From Trichobilharzia szidati (lineage: Eukaryota > Platyhelminthes > Trematoda > Strigeidida > Schistosomatidae): a stretch of DNA of 64,000 bases. This document shows, one piece after another, positions 46,773 through 58,799 of the stretch (positions are counted from its first letter, which is position 1; every line of letters starts with the position of its first letter). Both the position numbers and the translations under genes were made by a program. The stretch lies in contig OX235279.1 of NCBI GenBank assembly GCA_944472155.2, forward strand, positions 49,945,564-50,009,563. Direction: 5' to 3'. The notes beneath the pieces are model-generated. The model was not told the DNA's origin, did no database searches, and saw only the letters and a program-made list of their open reading frames with translations.

Positions 46773-49700
46773 CTAATAATTTTTATGTTGTACAAGTAAA
46801 GAAAAAAATATGAAATACATTAAACCAAAATAACAGAAAATGAAGCATGGTTTAAGATAAAATTTAAAATAGGATTATATCAGTTTAACTAGGACGGTTT
46901 CTTGTCGAGTCAATACCTAATGCCAAAATCAAGAAGTACTTTCTTCCTGTTCTAGAACTGACTATCAATTATTGTGGATTCTATGTTAAACAGAGTAGAA
47001 CTTAAGTATTGGGGAAGTCGTTGCAACATTTCTGAAAGTGATATCAACATAAAGCAAAGTGATAATGATATTGGGGTGATGCTGTTGATTCACCCTAAGT
47101 GTTATTGTGAGTTACAAGAGTCTTAGATGAATTGTTTTTCATACTTTCCCGTTATGTATGACACATTAATTTCAAGAAAATATCGAAGTATGAACTATAA
47201 CACAGGCAGCTTGTTTTCCACTATGAATAAAAAAAAACTGAATGTGAATAGACAGGATTTTGTAAAATTTATTTGAAACAATCAATATGAGTGAAATCCA
47301 CTTTTATCTTCAACTTTCAAACAGTAGCATGCAATCTAACCTCCATTACAAAAAGAAATAATAATATGACTTACATGTGTGTTTACGAGTATGACGTTTC
47401 ATATCATACTTATCATTGAAACCTTTGAGACATTGAACACAGAGATTGAATTTACTTGCACTGTGTGACAACAAGTGTTGTTGCATTGGTCGTAAACGTC
47501 TTGTTGTACGATTGCATCCTTTGCACAAATAAGTATTATTATCTAATTTGACACCTGTATTATTAAAACCAAAAAAAAAAGAAAATTAGAAATGCCTGTT
47601 TTGAATTGTGTGTAAACAGTTAAAATATGCCATTATTATTATTATTATTACTATTATTGTTCACGCCGTATAAAAATGTTCATTTCAGCATTGATTGAAG
47701 TGTCTGTCATCAGAATGGTCAATTAATACATACATCACGTCACATAATCAAATAACCTGAAAAGGAGTACCATGGTACACACAAATACACGTTCATGTAT
47801 TAGGTAATGCAAAATATGATGATTATTCTACAACCTCTCTATCCCAGTTGTCGTCACAAGGAAACGATTTGATACTAATAACGCAATGGGTAAATCACAC
47901 TTATTGAGGATAAGTTATGAAAAACAAAGACTGGTAGTCAACAAGAGACCGTAAGTCAAGGTCAACTGCCTCAGCTAAGCGGTAAATATCTGAAACCATC
48001 ATACTGATAAATTATCATAACCATAAAGTGAAACGAAAAAAAACACTCCACTAACTCTGAATACTAAACAGTCTTTTACTATAGAGTGTATAGTTATGAA
48101 GAAAATTTAAGTGCCTAAAAGTTTCAACAAGTTGAAATTTGAGTGGACGAATTATTTCTCCCCACCCCCATCCCATCCCACTCCGCATAAACGCCCTCCT
48201 TAATCCCCTTTTTGTCTTATATTCAGTAATGGATGTAAAAAGAAATTCGAGGTAGAAACAATGAAAAAAGTCGGACTTCTTATTATTTGAGATATTATTA
48301 AGCGTTATCCTTTCTTAATATTGATAAAGATTATAAAGATTTTTTGATTGCTATTAGAAAGTCAACATTTCTCTCACTAATTAATATTTCTTCTGCTCAC
48401 TAGGTCTTTTTTAAAAAAAATAAACGAACCCAGTCTTGGTACAGAGTGGGAAGGGAAGACGAAAAAGATAATCTCACAGCATGTGAGATTGAAAAAAAAA
48501 AAAAACAGCACAAAATTGGCTGTTAGAAAAGAACCTAGAGGATGAATATTATTCATGGTAGTAGCAGTAGTTATATGATGCCTGACAATAAAATAACTTA
48601 GTTCACCGTAAAGCTTACTAATAGAAAGTAATGAAGTTGCCTCTTTTAAATATCCTGTTTAATTCTTATTGTCCATGACTTATATCCATTCTTGACTAAT
48701 AAATACACCAAACATTTATCACCACAGACGTATACTGATCTGAACATGGAAGCGGTAGACTACAAAACCTCATATATTGCACATTACTATAAGTCGATCA
48801 ATAAATTCATTAATACAGAAGTACATGGTGACATTTCTTGCCTGTAACAGGTAAATCAAGTGAGTGTGCATAACATTTGCTTCATGAGAAACGCGATTCT
48901 TGAATTAGGAGATGCGTTTTCTAGGGAATGATAGGCAGTCTTTTTTAACCGTTAATGAAGTTACTCTCATAGGCGTGAACAACTGGAAATGTCCATTGGG
49001 ATAAGCAAATGTGTTCTCATTTGCACTCGATAAACAGTAATGTGGTTATAAATTTCACCAATTCATAAAGGTACATAAGAAACAAAAATATACCTACATA
49101 GTAAGGAAGTTAAGTGGATTAGTTGAACTTTTCTATCAACAGCGAAAGGATTGCGTATTGCAGCGCCATCGTTGACATACTTCAAACACGGATCATTACG
49201 TTCCAGCATCGCCTGTTTGAAATAAAATCGAAGAAGGAGAAGAAACAAGTAATATCAACAGTTTGCCTCACTTGTGATTAAACTGGGAGAAAATCAGATA
49301 AATTTAGAAAGCATTGCAGTCTTTCTTTTTGATGATACTTGCTAGTATGTTAATTATGCAATGGAGCTTTTCATAGAGACTTATTAAGTGTAATATGCAT
49401 AGACCGGCAGAAAATTTAATTTCTTAAATCACATGGATTTCATCACAGTGTGGTAGCTTTAGAAGTCAGTTGTAAACTAAGTTTTAGCAATAGACAGTTA
49501 GAGTTCACATCAGCTGAGTTCTAGGATTTTAGTATTGGGTTGTCCAAGTAATAAATACCAAGTTATATAACTTAAAGAATCAACAGTATTCATCTGTGCT
49601 AAATTTCAGATATTATTTGTGTGCAAAATATTCATTGATGTAGTGAACACCGTTATTGTTGTATGCCTAAAATTATGATAACAATAATCACATCCAAGAT

Positions 49701-51568
49701 ATTTTGTTGTGCTAAACTAGTCCTAGCGACTATATAAAGTTGTAAATCCACTGGCCGCTTTCCTAGTAATTTATTTTTTATTTTTAGGTGACTAATATTT
49801 ATTTTAGATCAGTTCAAAATCGCAAATTCCATATTCTACTTTTCATTGCTAGTCATCCTCACATCAATATGAAGATTTATTAATTGAACTTATCGGTTGA
49901 ATATCCTTACTAATAACCGCAAGTACAAAAATAATGCTGAGCACTGTGTTAGCCTAATGATTCGGCGTCCACTGTAGTTACTAACTTAGTGATGTTTTAT
50001 CAGATGTATGAGAGAAACAGTGAACTTCTTTACTGATTTAACTGTTTTGACGTTACATGGTATCATAAACTGAAGACATTAAAATGAATGGTTGAAAATT
50101 GAAAAACTGGGCACTGACAAAAATGACCGAGTAATGATAAATAAAAAAAGGGTTGAGTACACAGAATTGAAATAAAATCAGTCACTCGCATCGACGAAAC
50201 TTTGAGATTAACTACTGATGATGATAATAAATTCGCCTAGGTGAAACCTGTTATACACTGATATCAACTGTAAAAACAATAAATACTACAGGCATGTAAT
50301 AATGACTAAATCTGTATGATAAGTAAATCATTTACCTTAATTCTTTTCTTACTGTCGGATGGTTCCGGATAGTAGAGTATAATCGGTGTTTTTCCTAAAT
50401 CACCACTTTTTCCTCTACATCTAATTTTTGTATCATCCTCACTTGATATCGATGAACAGCTCAGTGCATAAGTATTCACCGTTGACGACTGCCCATCCTC
50501 CATTTGTTTCAAATTATATCCAATGGAGTCTTCATTCGTTGTATCTTCTGAAATTCTCTGGTTAGTCATGTCAGTTATTTGTTCATATGTTGTTGGCTTT
50601 GTGAGATTCAGTTTTCTCGTTGACTTTTTAACCGGAGACATTCTTGTGACTGGGGTGTTTAAATCTGTCGATAACGATGGTGGACACGGGATCATGACGT
50701 TGCTCTCGACTTGTGGTACAATCCGTTCATTGGGTATTTGAGTATTATTGGAATTAGATAAAAGGGAATTCAACCCTAATGGATTTATCATCTGTAAATA
50801 ATTAACTAGCAATTGATCGAATAGAGTTTTAGAGGTCACTGGATGTGTCATTGTCTGCATTTCAGCACAATTATCTGTTCCGTTGAGATTGTCGTAGCAC
50901 TCTGAGTTAGTTGAAGACTGATTATTGAAGTCTTCGTTATTTCTCAATAAAGATTTGATATTAAACGAATTTCCAGATTGTCTATTGGTACTTGGATAAT
51001 TTTTCCCTTGCGTCATTTGATTAGATGACGATAATGATGCATATACAAACATCCCGTATTTTTCAGGACTATTTGTGATTGTCTTAGTGTTGTTGCTGGT
51101 ATTGTTACAGTCAGTATTTACATTTTTTGAAACTGATTTAAGACGTAAATCAAGAGGAGCTTGTGTATGATAATTTTCGATTTCACAAGTGTAATCTAGA
51201 TCATTTGAGTGAACGGAATAATAACAGGAAATCGCTGAACATTTACTATTACAATAACAGGAAATCTCATTGTGTACAGATTGTGAGTCAGTTTTTATAC
51301 TACACGTCTCCAAAAATTTCTTATTGTTTTGAATCTGTTTCAGTTGTTCACTAATAGTAACTGAGTTATTTTCAGATGTATTCAGTTGTTCCGAACTGTA
51401 GTCCTCCTGATTTTTCTCATGAAGTGTTTTCGACAGAATGTGACTGGCTCTTCTCGGTGTTGATGACGCTTGTACACAAGATTCAAGAACAGACTGATCC
51501 TTTATGGTTAAGTCTAGTCCACTATACGTTGCGTAGGCTTCATCCACCGGGGAATTTGTACGACTCAT
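46369..51568 (-). CDS. ovo: Ovo/OVOL-type C2H2 zinc-finger transcription factor
   Basis: Nuclear DNA-binding regulator; ovo proteins control epidermal and germline differentiation in animals. Exons 51568-50336, 49212-49098, 47554-47375 and 46772-46369 join with consistent phase (0, 1, 1) to 643 residues. Four fingers lie at 460-480, 488-508, 516-537 and 555-576, spaced C-x2-C-x12-H-x3/4-H. Family hallmarks are strong: CVQCLKGFNDKYDMKRHTRK, VRPYVCPECKRSFSQRCSLE, VCETCGYS and HPNS after finger 4. The N-terminal 411 residues are Ser/Asn/Thr-rich and low in structure, with PLDLRLK at 138-144, which resembles a CtBP-docking PxDLS motif. The start at 51568 has an AAAATG context; a further 5' non-coding exon is possible. 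Finger 1 lacks the usual aromatic after the second Cys. Vertebrate-type SNAG start is absent. Confidence 0.92.
47375..47554 (-). CDS. ovo: ovo exon 3: zinc fingers 1 and 2
   Basis: Acceptor AATACAG before 47554, donor GTAAGT at 47374; 180 bases. Finger 1 is CKGC...H...H (NRTTRRLRPMQQ between) and finger 2 is CVQC with GFNDKYDMKRH, the most ovo-like segment. Confidence 0.93.
49098..49212 (-). CDS. ovo: ovo exon 2 (coding)
   Basis: 115 bases after acceptor CAAACAG; the donor is GTAGGT at 49097. This donor is preferred over GTATAT 4 bases downstream because only it keeps the frame open into the next exon. It encodes AMLERNDPCLKYVNDGAAIR, AVDRKVQLIHLTSLL, of no known motif. Support is from phase, splice sites and lack of stops, so it is less sure than the finger exons. 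Confidence 0.75.
50336..51568 (-). CDS. ovo: ovo exon 1 (coding)
   Basis: 411 codons from ATG 51568-51566 to AAG 50338-50336, donor GTAAAT at 50335. It encodes the long, poorly conserved N-terminal region, rich in Ser, Asn and Thr. The PLDLR sequence lies at 51157-51143. Family regulators usually hold their activation or repression regions here, but I see no other known motif. Confidence 0.88.
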
Positions 51569-53685
51569 TTTTATGGGAATATCTGAAATAATCTATAATG
51601 AAATAATGTTTTCGTATTAGTAAATAGGGATAATATTGTCGTAGACTTAGTACAAACAAAAGATCCGATACATTTTGTAAACATGTCCGAGAACCACTTG
51701 ACGGATTTGCATTGCGCAATTTCTAAATGTAACCATGGAAATAGTCATTTCCTTCCTGTGTAACATTTTAACTTTTAGTAAAACCCCGCGGACAAACTAA
51801 GAAGCGGGTGTTTATTGCCCTGACAATTGATTAAAGCATATCAACAAGAAATGCGATACAAAAGTGGATTATCTCACTGTCACCTCTGCATAAAACCAAA
51901 TTTACTAGTAGTTATATAAAACATGCTGACTACAAGTCAGTCAACTAATCCGTTGAATAATTTCAGTTGAGATTATGTTCATGCAGCATGTTCATCACTT
52001 TTGATTGTGTCATGATCAAATACTCATCTGGATTAACAAGTAAATATTAGATAATCCTGTTTAAATAGAAATTAGCCCATATTTTTTTAAAGTCTGCTGT
52101 ATGAAAGAAACGAAAAATACGATCACATGATGTCTCATAATAATGACTTCACAGGATCTATCTTCTACTTAGACCACGACGATTAAATGTATCTTGATGA
52201 CAATTAATTAATTTAGTGACACAATATGAAATGAATTCATAAAATGGTCACTGGATAGCAAGTAATGTTCTCCTCTACACTTTGGTGCTGACATTTGTTA
52301 CACTTGTGATACTTTATGCCATCGTGTTCTGTGTCCAAAGCCTGAGTTTAACTGTTAACAAGTAAAATATTTCACTCAGAAGTGACGCAGACTTATAAAG
52401 CTACTAAAATCTCAATATATGAAGTCTGTTCATCAATCTTGCTTATGAATAAAAAGCTATCATTGTAGCCTAGATGGCATTAGCAATATATACAATATAT
52501 GTTACCCTAGAATGTATTACAGCAAGCCTACAGAGATCATTTTACTCTATTTGTGCAAGTCCATCGTTTAGATTCGGATGTTCAGAGGATGGATTAATGA
52601 CTGAAAATGAAATCAATTATTCAAAATAATGATATCCAGTCCTCAATATTCGGTTGTCTTTTTTCTTATCAAATAAGCTGTGATTAACGACTGATACCTG
52701 CTTCAGCTTAAAACATCTTACTATGGCAACAACGACCTATTAAACTAATACAAAATATAGATGCGTCTATCAAGGAAATGAGTACGGTTTAGTAATCTTT
52801 AGTTAATCCTAGGGAATAGCGTTAGTACTGCGCACACGAGGGAGTATAAGTTTAACCTGAGGAGAAAGAATAAATAGCCAACTAATTGTTGAAATCAGCT
52901 CACCGCTATATCCCATCAACACACAAGATAACTCAGTAATGCGTTAATACACTGACCTTTTTGAAATTGCTATTTTTAGGGTAATAAGTGCATAATAAGG
53001 TCTACCAAATTAGTTTGATAATTAGGCTTACAAGAAATTACCATACCTAAAATGAGAAATTTATGGGTTATATATGAAGCCAGTTATTTTACTAAACAAT
53101 TTAACATCAACTAACCGGTCGCCTATCAGAATTTATAAAAAATGTTATTACAAATCAACGATACTGTTATACGGAAGTAAGAAATCTTTATGGAATATTA
53201 AGATTAAAAAACGCAAAACGCTTTACGCATAACTTACAGCAGAATTCCGGTTATTATCAAATGAGCAACAGCCATAATGTATTTATATATATGTGTGTAT
53301 ATATGCGTTATTTTCATTCAGTACGTCAGAGAAAATTATTCAACCAATCAACATTTGAATGACAGAATATTAGGAACGAATCAACTGACCAATAATATGC
53401 TCAGATTTTATTGATTGGCTTATTCTGCGGTTTTATTTCGCATGAAATATGAAGTGCAGAAAAATTAAGGTGAACTCTTTTAAAACATACTACATACATG
53501 ATATTAGCTCAGAGAGCCGAAAAGCGAATTGTGTGTAAACTATTGAAATATTATTATACTTTATCTGCTTGGACAGTACATCACTTTCATTGACATTTTT
53601 TCATGAGGCAAACTTACAGTCTAAAATGACTATTTTGCATTTATAAAGTGTTGGTTTCTTGGGATTTGATTCAATTTCATTAGTT
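51569..53685. other. Upstream region of ovo, no gene seen
   Basis: Expected to hold the ovo promoter and any 5' non-coding exon. I see no convincing core promoter or exon; AT-rich throughout. Confidence 0.5.
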
Positions 53686-53689
53686 ATAG

Positions 53690-53775
53690 GACTGATCACT
53701 AGCTGACATCAGTTACAGAACCATTGGAAAACCTCCAGGGAGTACTACTGTACTACTGTTTCGTCCTGTCATTAA
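53690..53775 (-). mobile_element. SINE-B remnant
   Basis: GCTGACATCAGTTACAGAAC and ACTGTTTCGTCCTG are recognisable in antisense; the rest is lost. Confidence 0.65.
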
Positions 53776-54074
53776 CCATCATGTAATATTAGTTTTGTGG
53801 TTGTTTTTTGTTCGGCAATATTAACTGACAAGCTTGCTTGTGAACGCCATTATCACCATCTTAAAATTTTATGTTACAAACACCGCATTAGAGCTGACAA
53901 TAAAAACCCTGAAATGTTATTTTATGATTGTTTAGTGTTGTTCAATCAAATTAACTGATCATATTGGCGATAAACATTCTTAAATATCATTTCATAACTT
54001 CTTGTATGATTATAGCTTCACTGTCACCACGCATACACATATCATAGCTTCCACTACCCAATACTGAGATATTA

Positions 54075-54312
54075 TTTATTTTCAAGTATTGGTTTTGTAG
54101 GGATTTCTTTTATGTGTTTGACTGGATGGGGGATTTCATCATGAGCTGACATCAGTTAGAGAACCACTGGAAGACCTGGGAGTACTGGACAGTTGTTTCG
54201 TCCTAGTTTGGGACTCTTCAATAGTACGCACCTACCGGAGTTCGAACCCAGGACCTTCTGGTTACAAGGCGAGCTCGTAGAGCCACTGGGCCCCGATCCA
54301 ATGTTGTCCATT
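54075..54312 (-). mobile_element. SINE-B copy with hammerhead fold
   Basis: An antisense copy from the TTTTCAAGTATTGGTTTTGT end through hammerhead 54227-54182 (stem I GTACTA/CAGTAC, core TTGAAGA: position 3 is T here) to the B-box and the tRNA-like GAGCTCGTAGAGCCACTGGG. Truncated at about 54312. Confidence 0.85.
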
Positions 54313-54454
54313 TTCCTTTCTACTTCTTGATATTTTTTCGCGTTTTTTATTATTTTTGTTTTTTTGTTTTTGTTGTTGTTGTTGTTGTTTTCGTATTTAT
54401 TTTTTGAAATACTCCTTTTAAACGTTTGATAAAATTAGATGCACTATTGTAGAT

Positions 54455-54555
54455 ATGTGCTGAAAATTCTACACTGTACCACTAGTACTGTTTCTGGGAT
54501 CAAGCAATATAATTATATTTATTATTATTATATTTATTATTATTATTATTAGTTT
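54455..54555 (+). repeat. Orphan LINE/SINE 3' tail
   Basis: GTGCTGAAAATTCTACACTG through TGGGATCAAGCAATATAATT and ATT repeats resembles the 3' ends of SINE-C2 and the CR1-like LINEs; no body is attached. Confidence 0.5.
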
Positions 54556-54712
54556 AAGACTCTACAGAAGTACGCAGCCACTAGGGTTTGAACCGCAGGA
54601 CCTTCCGATTACAAGGCAGGCTCATAGGCCGTTCAGCCATTGCGACCCGATCCAGTGGTCCATGAAGTCAGATTTCTGCCAGTTCGTGATACATATTTGG
54701 TGCATCTACCTC
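54556..54712 (-). mobile_element. SINE-B head fragment
   Basis: Antisense tRNA-like region (GGGTTTGAACCGCAGGACCT, GGCTCATAGGCCGTTCAGCC) and the following unit sequence. The hammerhead is mostly lost (AAGACTCTACAGAAGTACGC at the left edge). Confidence 0.75.
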
Positions 54713-55332
54713 GCTGAGTTGATTACTATTCGTTGTAAGCAAAAATTTTCACTAATATTTTCACTGTGAATAAATAGAGTTAAAAAAAATTAAAAATAAT
54801 TTTTTTAGGTGTGAAACGGCATCAAGGCTATGTGCCATCGATATCACTGAATACAGAATACAACTGTTACTTGACGACTTTGGTTGTATGGTTATGATTA
54901 CCAAGAGTAGGACACTGCAAATACTCCTCTATTGTTTATTTCCATCTCACCACTATTAGGGAACGCTGTATAAAGCGGTCACAACCAGAGGTTGGGCTTT
55001 CCGAAAGATGAGGAAGCAAAATTAACTCTCACCTACCACTGAAGAGCCACACCTTTAAATAGCTCACGTTAGTTAGTATTAGTCTTCTAGAGCACATGTT
55101 ATGTGACTCATCAGGTTCACTAGTGATTTACAACGATTCCTACAGTTCTTCTTCGTTTAACATACTCACTAGCCTAAATAATACTGATTCCGTGTATGAC
55201 TTATGTGACAGACAGACTTATATGTACAAGATAAGTGAAATTTCTTGGCTAACATATTATCTTTCTTTCATGCACAATGAATAAATAAAAGGTGAAATAG
55301 CATTGCTTACTGCATAATATTTAATTTCAGTT

Positions 55333-55500
55333 TTGATTGATGGTGACTAATAGTCGAATCCTGGACATGCATTTCGTCCTATCCGGGATTCGTCAACCTG
55401 AACTCCCAAAGAGGGGTGGTATTCCCGCTAAGACTCGAACCCTGCACCCATGGTTTTCAATGTCAAAAGCACTATCTACTAAGTGACCAGGAGAACAATC
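55333..55500 (-). mobile_element. Sm-alpha-like SINE (SINE-A), full length
   Basis: On the - strand: head with TGGTCACTTAGTAGATAGTG and B-box AGGGTTCGAGTC, then hammerhead 55400-55357 with core TTGACGA (C3 to T), weakened stem II, GAAA (55375-55372) and GTC cut site, then the tail GACTATTAGTCACCATC. Confidence 0.75.
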
Positions 55501-55504
55501 ACTC

Positions 55505-55600
55505 AATTTGAACTGCGGATGGCATCCAGTCGACAAGTTCTAAATAGGACGAAATGCACATCCTGGAGATTTCACTGCTAGTCAACATCAACCAAAAATA
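55505..55600 (+). mobile_element. SINE-A hammerhead end, head missing
   Basis: Stem I ATCCAG (55524-55529) pairs with CTGGA (55563-55567). Stem II GTTC/GGAC, GAAA (55551-55554), stem III ATG/CAT, cut site after 55562. The core reads TCGACAA in place of CUGANGA, with three required positions changed. It lies head-to-head with the copy at 55333-55500. Confidence 0.75.
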
Positions 55601-55696
55601 ATCTCATACTAATCCTTAGATATCATCAAAGCATTCATACTAGCAGCTGACATGTGCACAAAGATCAAGTATACCGGTCCAACAAATTCAATCATC

Positions 55697-55880
55697 GTGT
55701 GAGTCGGTGGCACAGTGGTTACAACTCTCACCGACCATGCACATGGTCTGGGGTTCGATCCCCTGCCGGCGCACACCTGATATCAAAATTTTGTCTACCG
55801 ATATCGTATGCTGAGAATTCCATACTTTTACCGAAAACCCGGTGAGGAATCAAGCTATAATCAAAAAAAAATTAAAGTAA
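55697..55880 (+). mobile_element. tRNA-derived SINE (SINE-C2)
   Basis: Head GTCGGTGGCACAGTGGTTAC, B-box GGGGTTCGATCCCCTG, then body with TGCTGAGAATTCCATACTTT and tail ATCAAGCTATAATCAAAA. Near-complete and similar to the copy at 42665. Confidence 0.85.
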
Positions 55881-56330
55881 ATAAAAACGAATAAAACTTA
55901 ACTCCTACACTTGAAAAAGTAAAATGTAAACATTACAGTATTTTTGTATGTGTCACGTCTAAGTAAAAAGAAAGGTAAGATCCAAAGTAACTAGTTTTCA
56001 GTAGGATTCTGAAATAATTTGCTTTGTGGTTGAATTATTACTGGTGGCGAAAGAGCAAAAAAGCTAATAACATTGATATAATTCTGTTTACCTACCTTCA
56101 ATCGCATAATGAATACAAAGATATCTGTGTGAAGATTACCCAGTGATTATACTTAACAGTTTAACATTCCATAATATGGAATGAGTGAGTACCTTTTAAT
56201 ATTTTTGAAACTAATTTTTCAAATACCAAGGACCAGTCTGTTCACCAATAGCATAGAAATTCACTTTAAGCTTACTGCATTTGAATGTTACGTGTTCTGC
56301 TGGGTTTTTTGTCTCTCTATCTACTTTTTC

Positions 56331-56570
56331 GGTGGTGCGTCGGTGGTTCAGCGACACAAAGTCCGCCAACCATGCACATGGTCCGAAGTTCGATTCTCAG
56401 CCGACGCACTCCCAAACCCCATGAGGCCAGTAGTAAACCCAGCAGGGAGGAAATGTTGGGCGTGGGGCTAGCAACCGTATAAATGCAACCACTGTTACTG
56501 AAACCTCAAAGCTGGAAACTTGAAATCCCATATTCCACTCAGAAAGCAAAGGAATAAAAAGCGTATACGG
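56331..56570 (+). mobile_element. tRNA-derived SINE (SINE-C1)
   Basis: Head GGTGCGTCGGTGGTTCAGCG, B-box AAGTTCGATTCTC, body with GGGCTAGCAACC, end AAAGCAAAGGAATAAA. Same family as 3144-3370. Confidence 0.8.
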
Positions 56571-56589
56571 TGGGTGAGTGATTTTGTTT

Positions 56590-56690
56590 ATTCTAACAAT
56601 CTTATTTACAGGACCATTGGAAAACCTGGGAGTACTGGACAACTGTTTCGTCCTAGTTTGGGACTCTTCATCAGTACGCAATACTCAAAA
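56590..56690 (-). mobile_element. SINE-B fragment with hammerhead fold
   Basis: Antisense fragment containing hammerhead 56677-56632: stem I GTACTG/CAGTAC intact, core ATGAAGA, stem II GTCC/GGAC, GAAA, GTC cut site. Head absent. Confidence 0.8.
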
Positions 56691-56999
56691 GTGAAGTTAT
56701 TTCAAAATCTCAAAAATACAGTGCAGAAATTTCTGAAAAACTTAACACATGGTCAAATTGTAAGGCTTAAGAGTGAGGGACATTCTCAAATCACCAATTA
56801 AAAGTCAGTCTGAATGAAGACTAGTCTTCTCAATACATTTTCCCTAGTTATTTACAATTATAAAATGTAATATTTGTCGTTTGCATCATTAGCCTGTTAT
56901 TTGGTGGATACATTTTTAGGTGGAATGACTAATTATTTATAGGGTGACAAAATAAATAGTCTTTGTGTAACAAACGTGGTGGAGTGAAGTTCAAGATGA

Positions 57000-57640
57000 T
57001 GATGGGAATTGCGCATTAGTAGGTTCGTACATGTTAAAGACCACAGCCCAATATGCACACTTTCTCAGCTTGGTGCGAATGGAATTCAAATGTAATCTGA
57101 TCAGCTGCTTAGCATTTAGAGCAAGATCGATTTGCTGTGATATTCTAAGCGAAAACGCATATCTGGAGAAGTTTATAAAGGTTATAACAGTCGTAAACAT
57201 GAAGTGGCAATAGCAGAGAAAAAGCCATTAATCTTTGCATCTACAATTCAATTGAGGTACTCCTACGAAGATTCTATCCTAATGTTTAACCGGAGCGACA
57301 AAGAAGACGCTAGTCTGCCACCTGTTCCTAACCTTCTGTATTCGTCCAATGTTCACCCAAAAACTGAAAGACTTCTCACCCAGTTTTAACTCCTCCTTTT
57401 GTACATACCGTTTTAACTGCTGCTGTGGTTCAAGTTATAGCGGATGTACGATTAAGCAAATTCGTCTACGGATTCGACAACATTTACCAGCTTCTTTCAG
57501 AAAGGGTCAAATCAAATACATAAATAATGCAATTCTAACACTATTGGTGGATACAGGATATCTCACCGACGCTAACATAGCCTTCCTAAGTCATTATCAT
57601 ACACAGTTTGCCTACGTCTTTTAAATATATTTGAAGTTGT
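57000..57640 (+). mobile_element. Penelope-like element fragment (linker and GIY-YIG)
   Basis: 57061-57213 encodes LISCLAFRARSICCDIL and LEKFIKV, the linker after RT. 57349-57624 encodes FCTYRFNCCCGSSYSGCTIK, RLRIRQHLPASFRKGQ and NNAILTLLVDTGY, the GIY-YIG endonuclease, in which the YIG triad reads YSG. Frameshifts separate the parts. A different subfamily from the 29-kb copy. Confidence 0.8.
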
Positions 57641-58299
57641 AGCTATACAGAACTTTGCATTCAGAAATAACAGGTTCAAGTATTATCCCTATTATGGTCA
57701 AATTTGGTTTAAAATTTCCTTTCCCTTCTAAAAGCGTCTTTTCCTCATCTCTTTTTTGTTTTGTTTATTGTCTGTTTCCTTCCTCTTCACCTTGATAGTT
57801 TCAGCTAAAATGCTTTCATAATTTAAAACCTTTTATTCTAGCATTCTTTGAATCCTGTTATATTCTCCATTTTTATCGCTCCGATTTATTATTTGTGACA
57901 TTATTTCTTTTCTCGGTGTATGACTCCACTCGTTCATCTCAAATATTGATCATTCTTTGATGAATTATTTGTTACAGTCTTACTACCTCCTCTTAAATGC
58001 ATACTAGCTACTCAGCGAATACCTTTTATTATACTGAACTGATTTGTCAGTTTATCTTCCCCACATTCTATGAACTTATTATGAGCAATATATTGTACTT
58101 GCATTCGCTCCGCCACGTTTGTCATACAAAGACCATTGATTTTGTCACCTTATAACTAATTAGTTGATGCACGTAAAAATCACTGCAGAAACTTCAAGAC
58201 ACAACAAAAATATAAAACATAAACTTATTCTTTGCTTAAATCAGAGAGATGGAATGACGACCAGGTTGGTGAAAGCCTCTAAACAGCCAGTCAGCCAAT

Positions 58300-58650
58300 G
58301 TGTATCCTTTCGATGAAAGCAGAAATAAGCACAAAGACATGGAGTGTTGACACAACGTTCGAAACTGGGAAGGCTGCTCAGATTGCAAATAAATGAGAAG
58401 ATACAATATAGAAGTGCTAGGAATATGACAGAGCAGATGGAATGGAAGTGGTGGTACTCTCCAAATTGCTAACTGGCGAGTCAATAATCTACTCCAGTCT
58501 CCCACCCAGATGACAACCATGAACTCACTGGCTGTCCTCATGATGTCGCCAGTGGCATCGAGGGCGCTTATAGAGTGGGAACTAGTTTCCTCCAGTAAAC
58601 TGCATCTTAAGGCAAAAGGAGGATATGAAGTGTGTTTGCTAATTACCACC
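58300..58650 (+). mobile_element. RTE-A LINE endonuclease fragment
   Basis: Broken frames read MRRYNIEVLGI and SRWNGSG, matching the endonuclease of the 16.7-19.5 kb copy, followed by a region matching its next ~200 bases. Confidence 0.7.
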
Positions 58651-58799
58651 CAACCAATCCAATAATTTGGCTTATAATTTTTTTTAGGTTGATTAAATTG
58701 TATAGGCCGATGGACTAAGCTATATTTATTTCATAAAAGAAAAGAAATAATCTATCGTTTTTTTCTGAACGGCTTTTGTGTATTAGTTCTTTTCTTCCG

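Larger units (their letters stand above)
46773..50335 (-). other. ovo introns
   Basis: Introns of 1123, 1543 and 602 bases (50335-49213, 49097-47555, 47374-46773). They are AT-rich, with an ATT repeat at 47632-47660 and a short C-rich patch near 48160-48200. No transposon was recognised inside, unlike the PRIM2 introns. Confidence 0.75.

Noticed and set aside
50523..51591. + strand frames opposite ovo exon 1
   Set aside because: Shadows of the real exon; no start context, domain or splice support.
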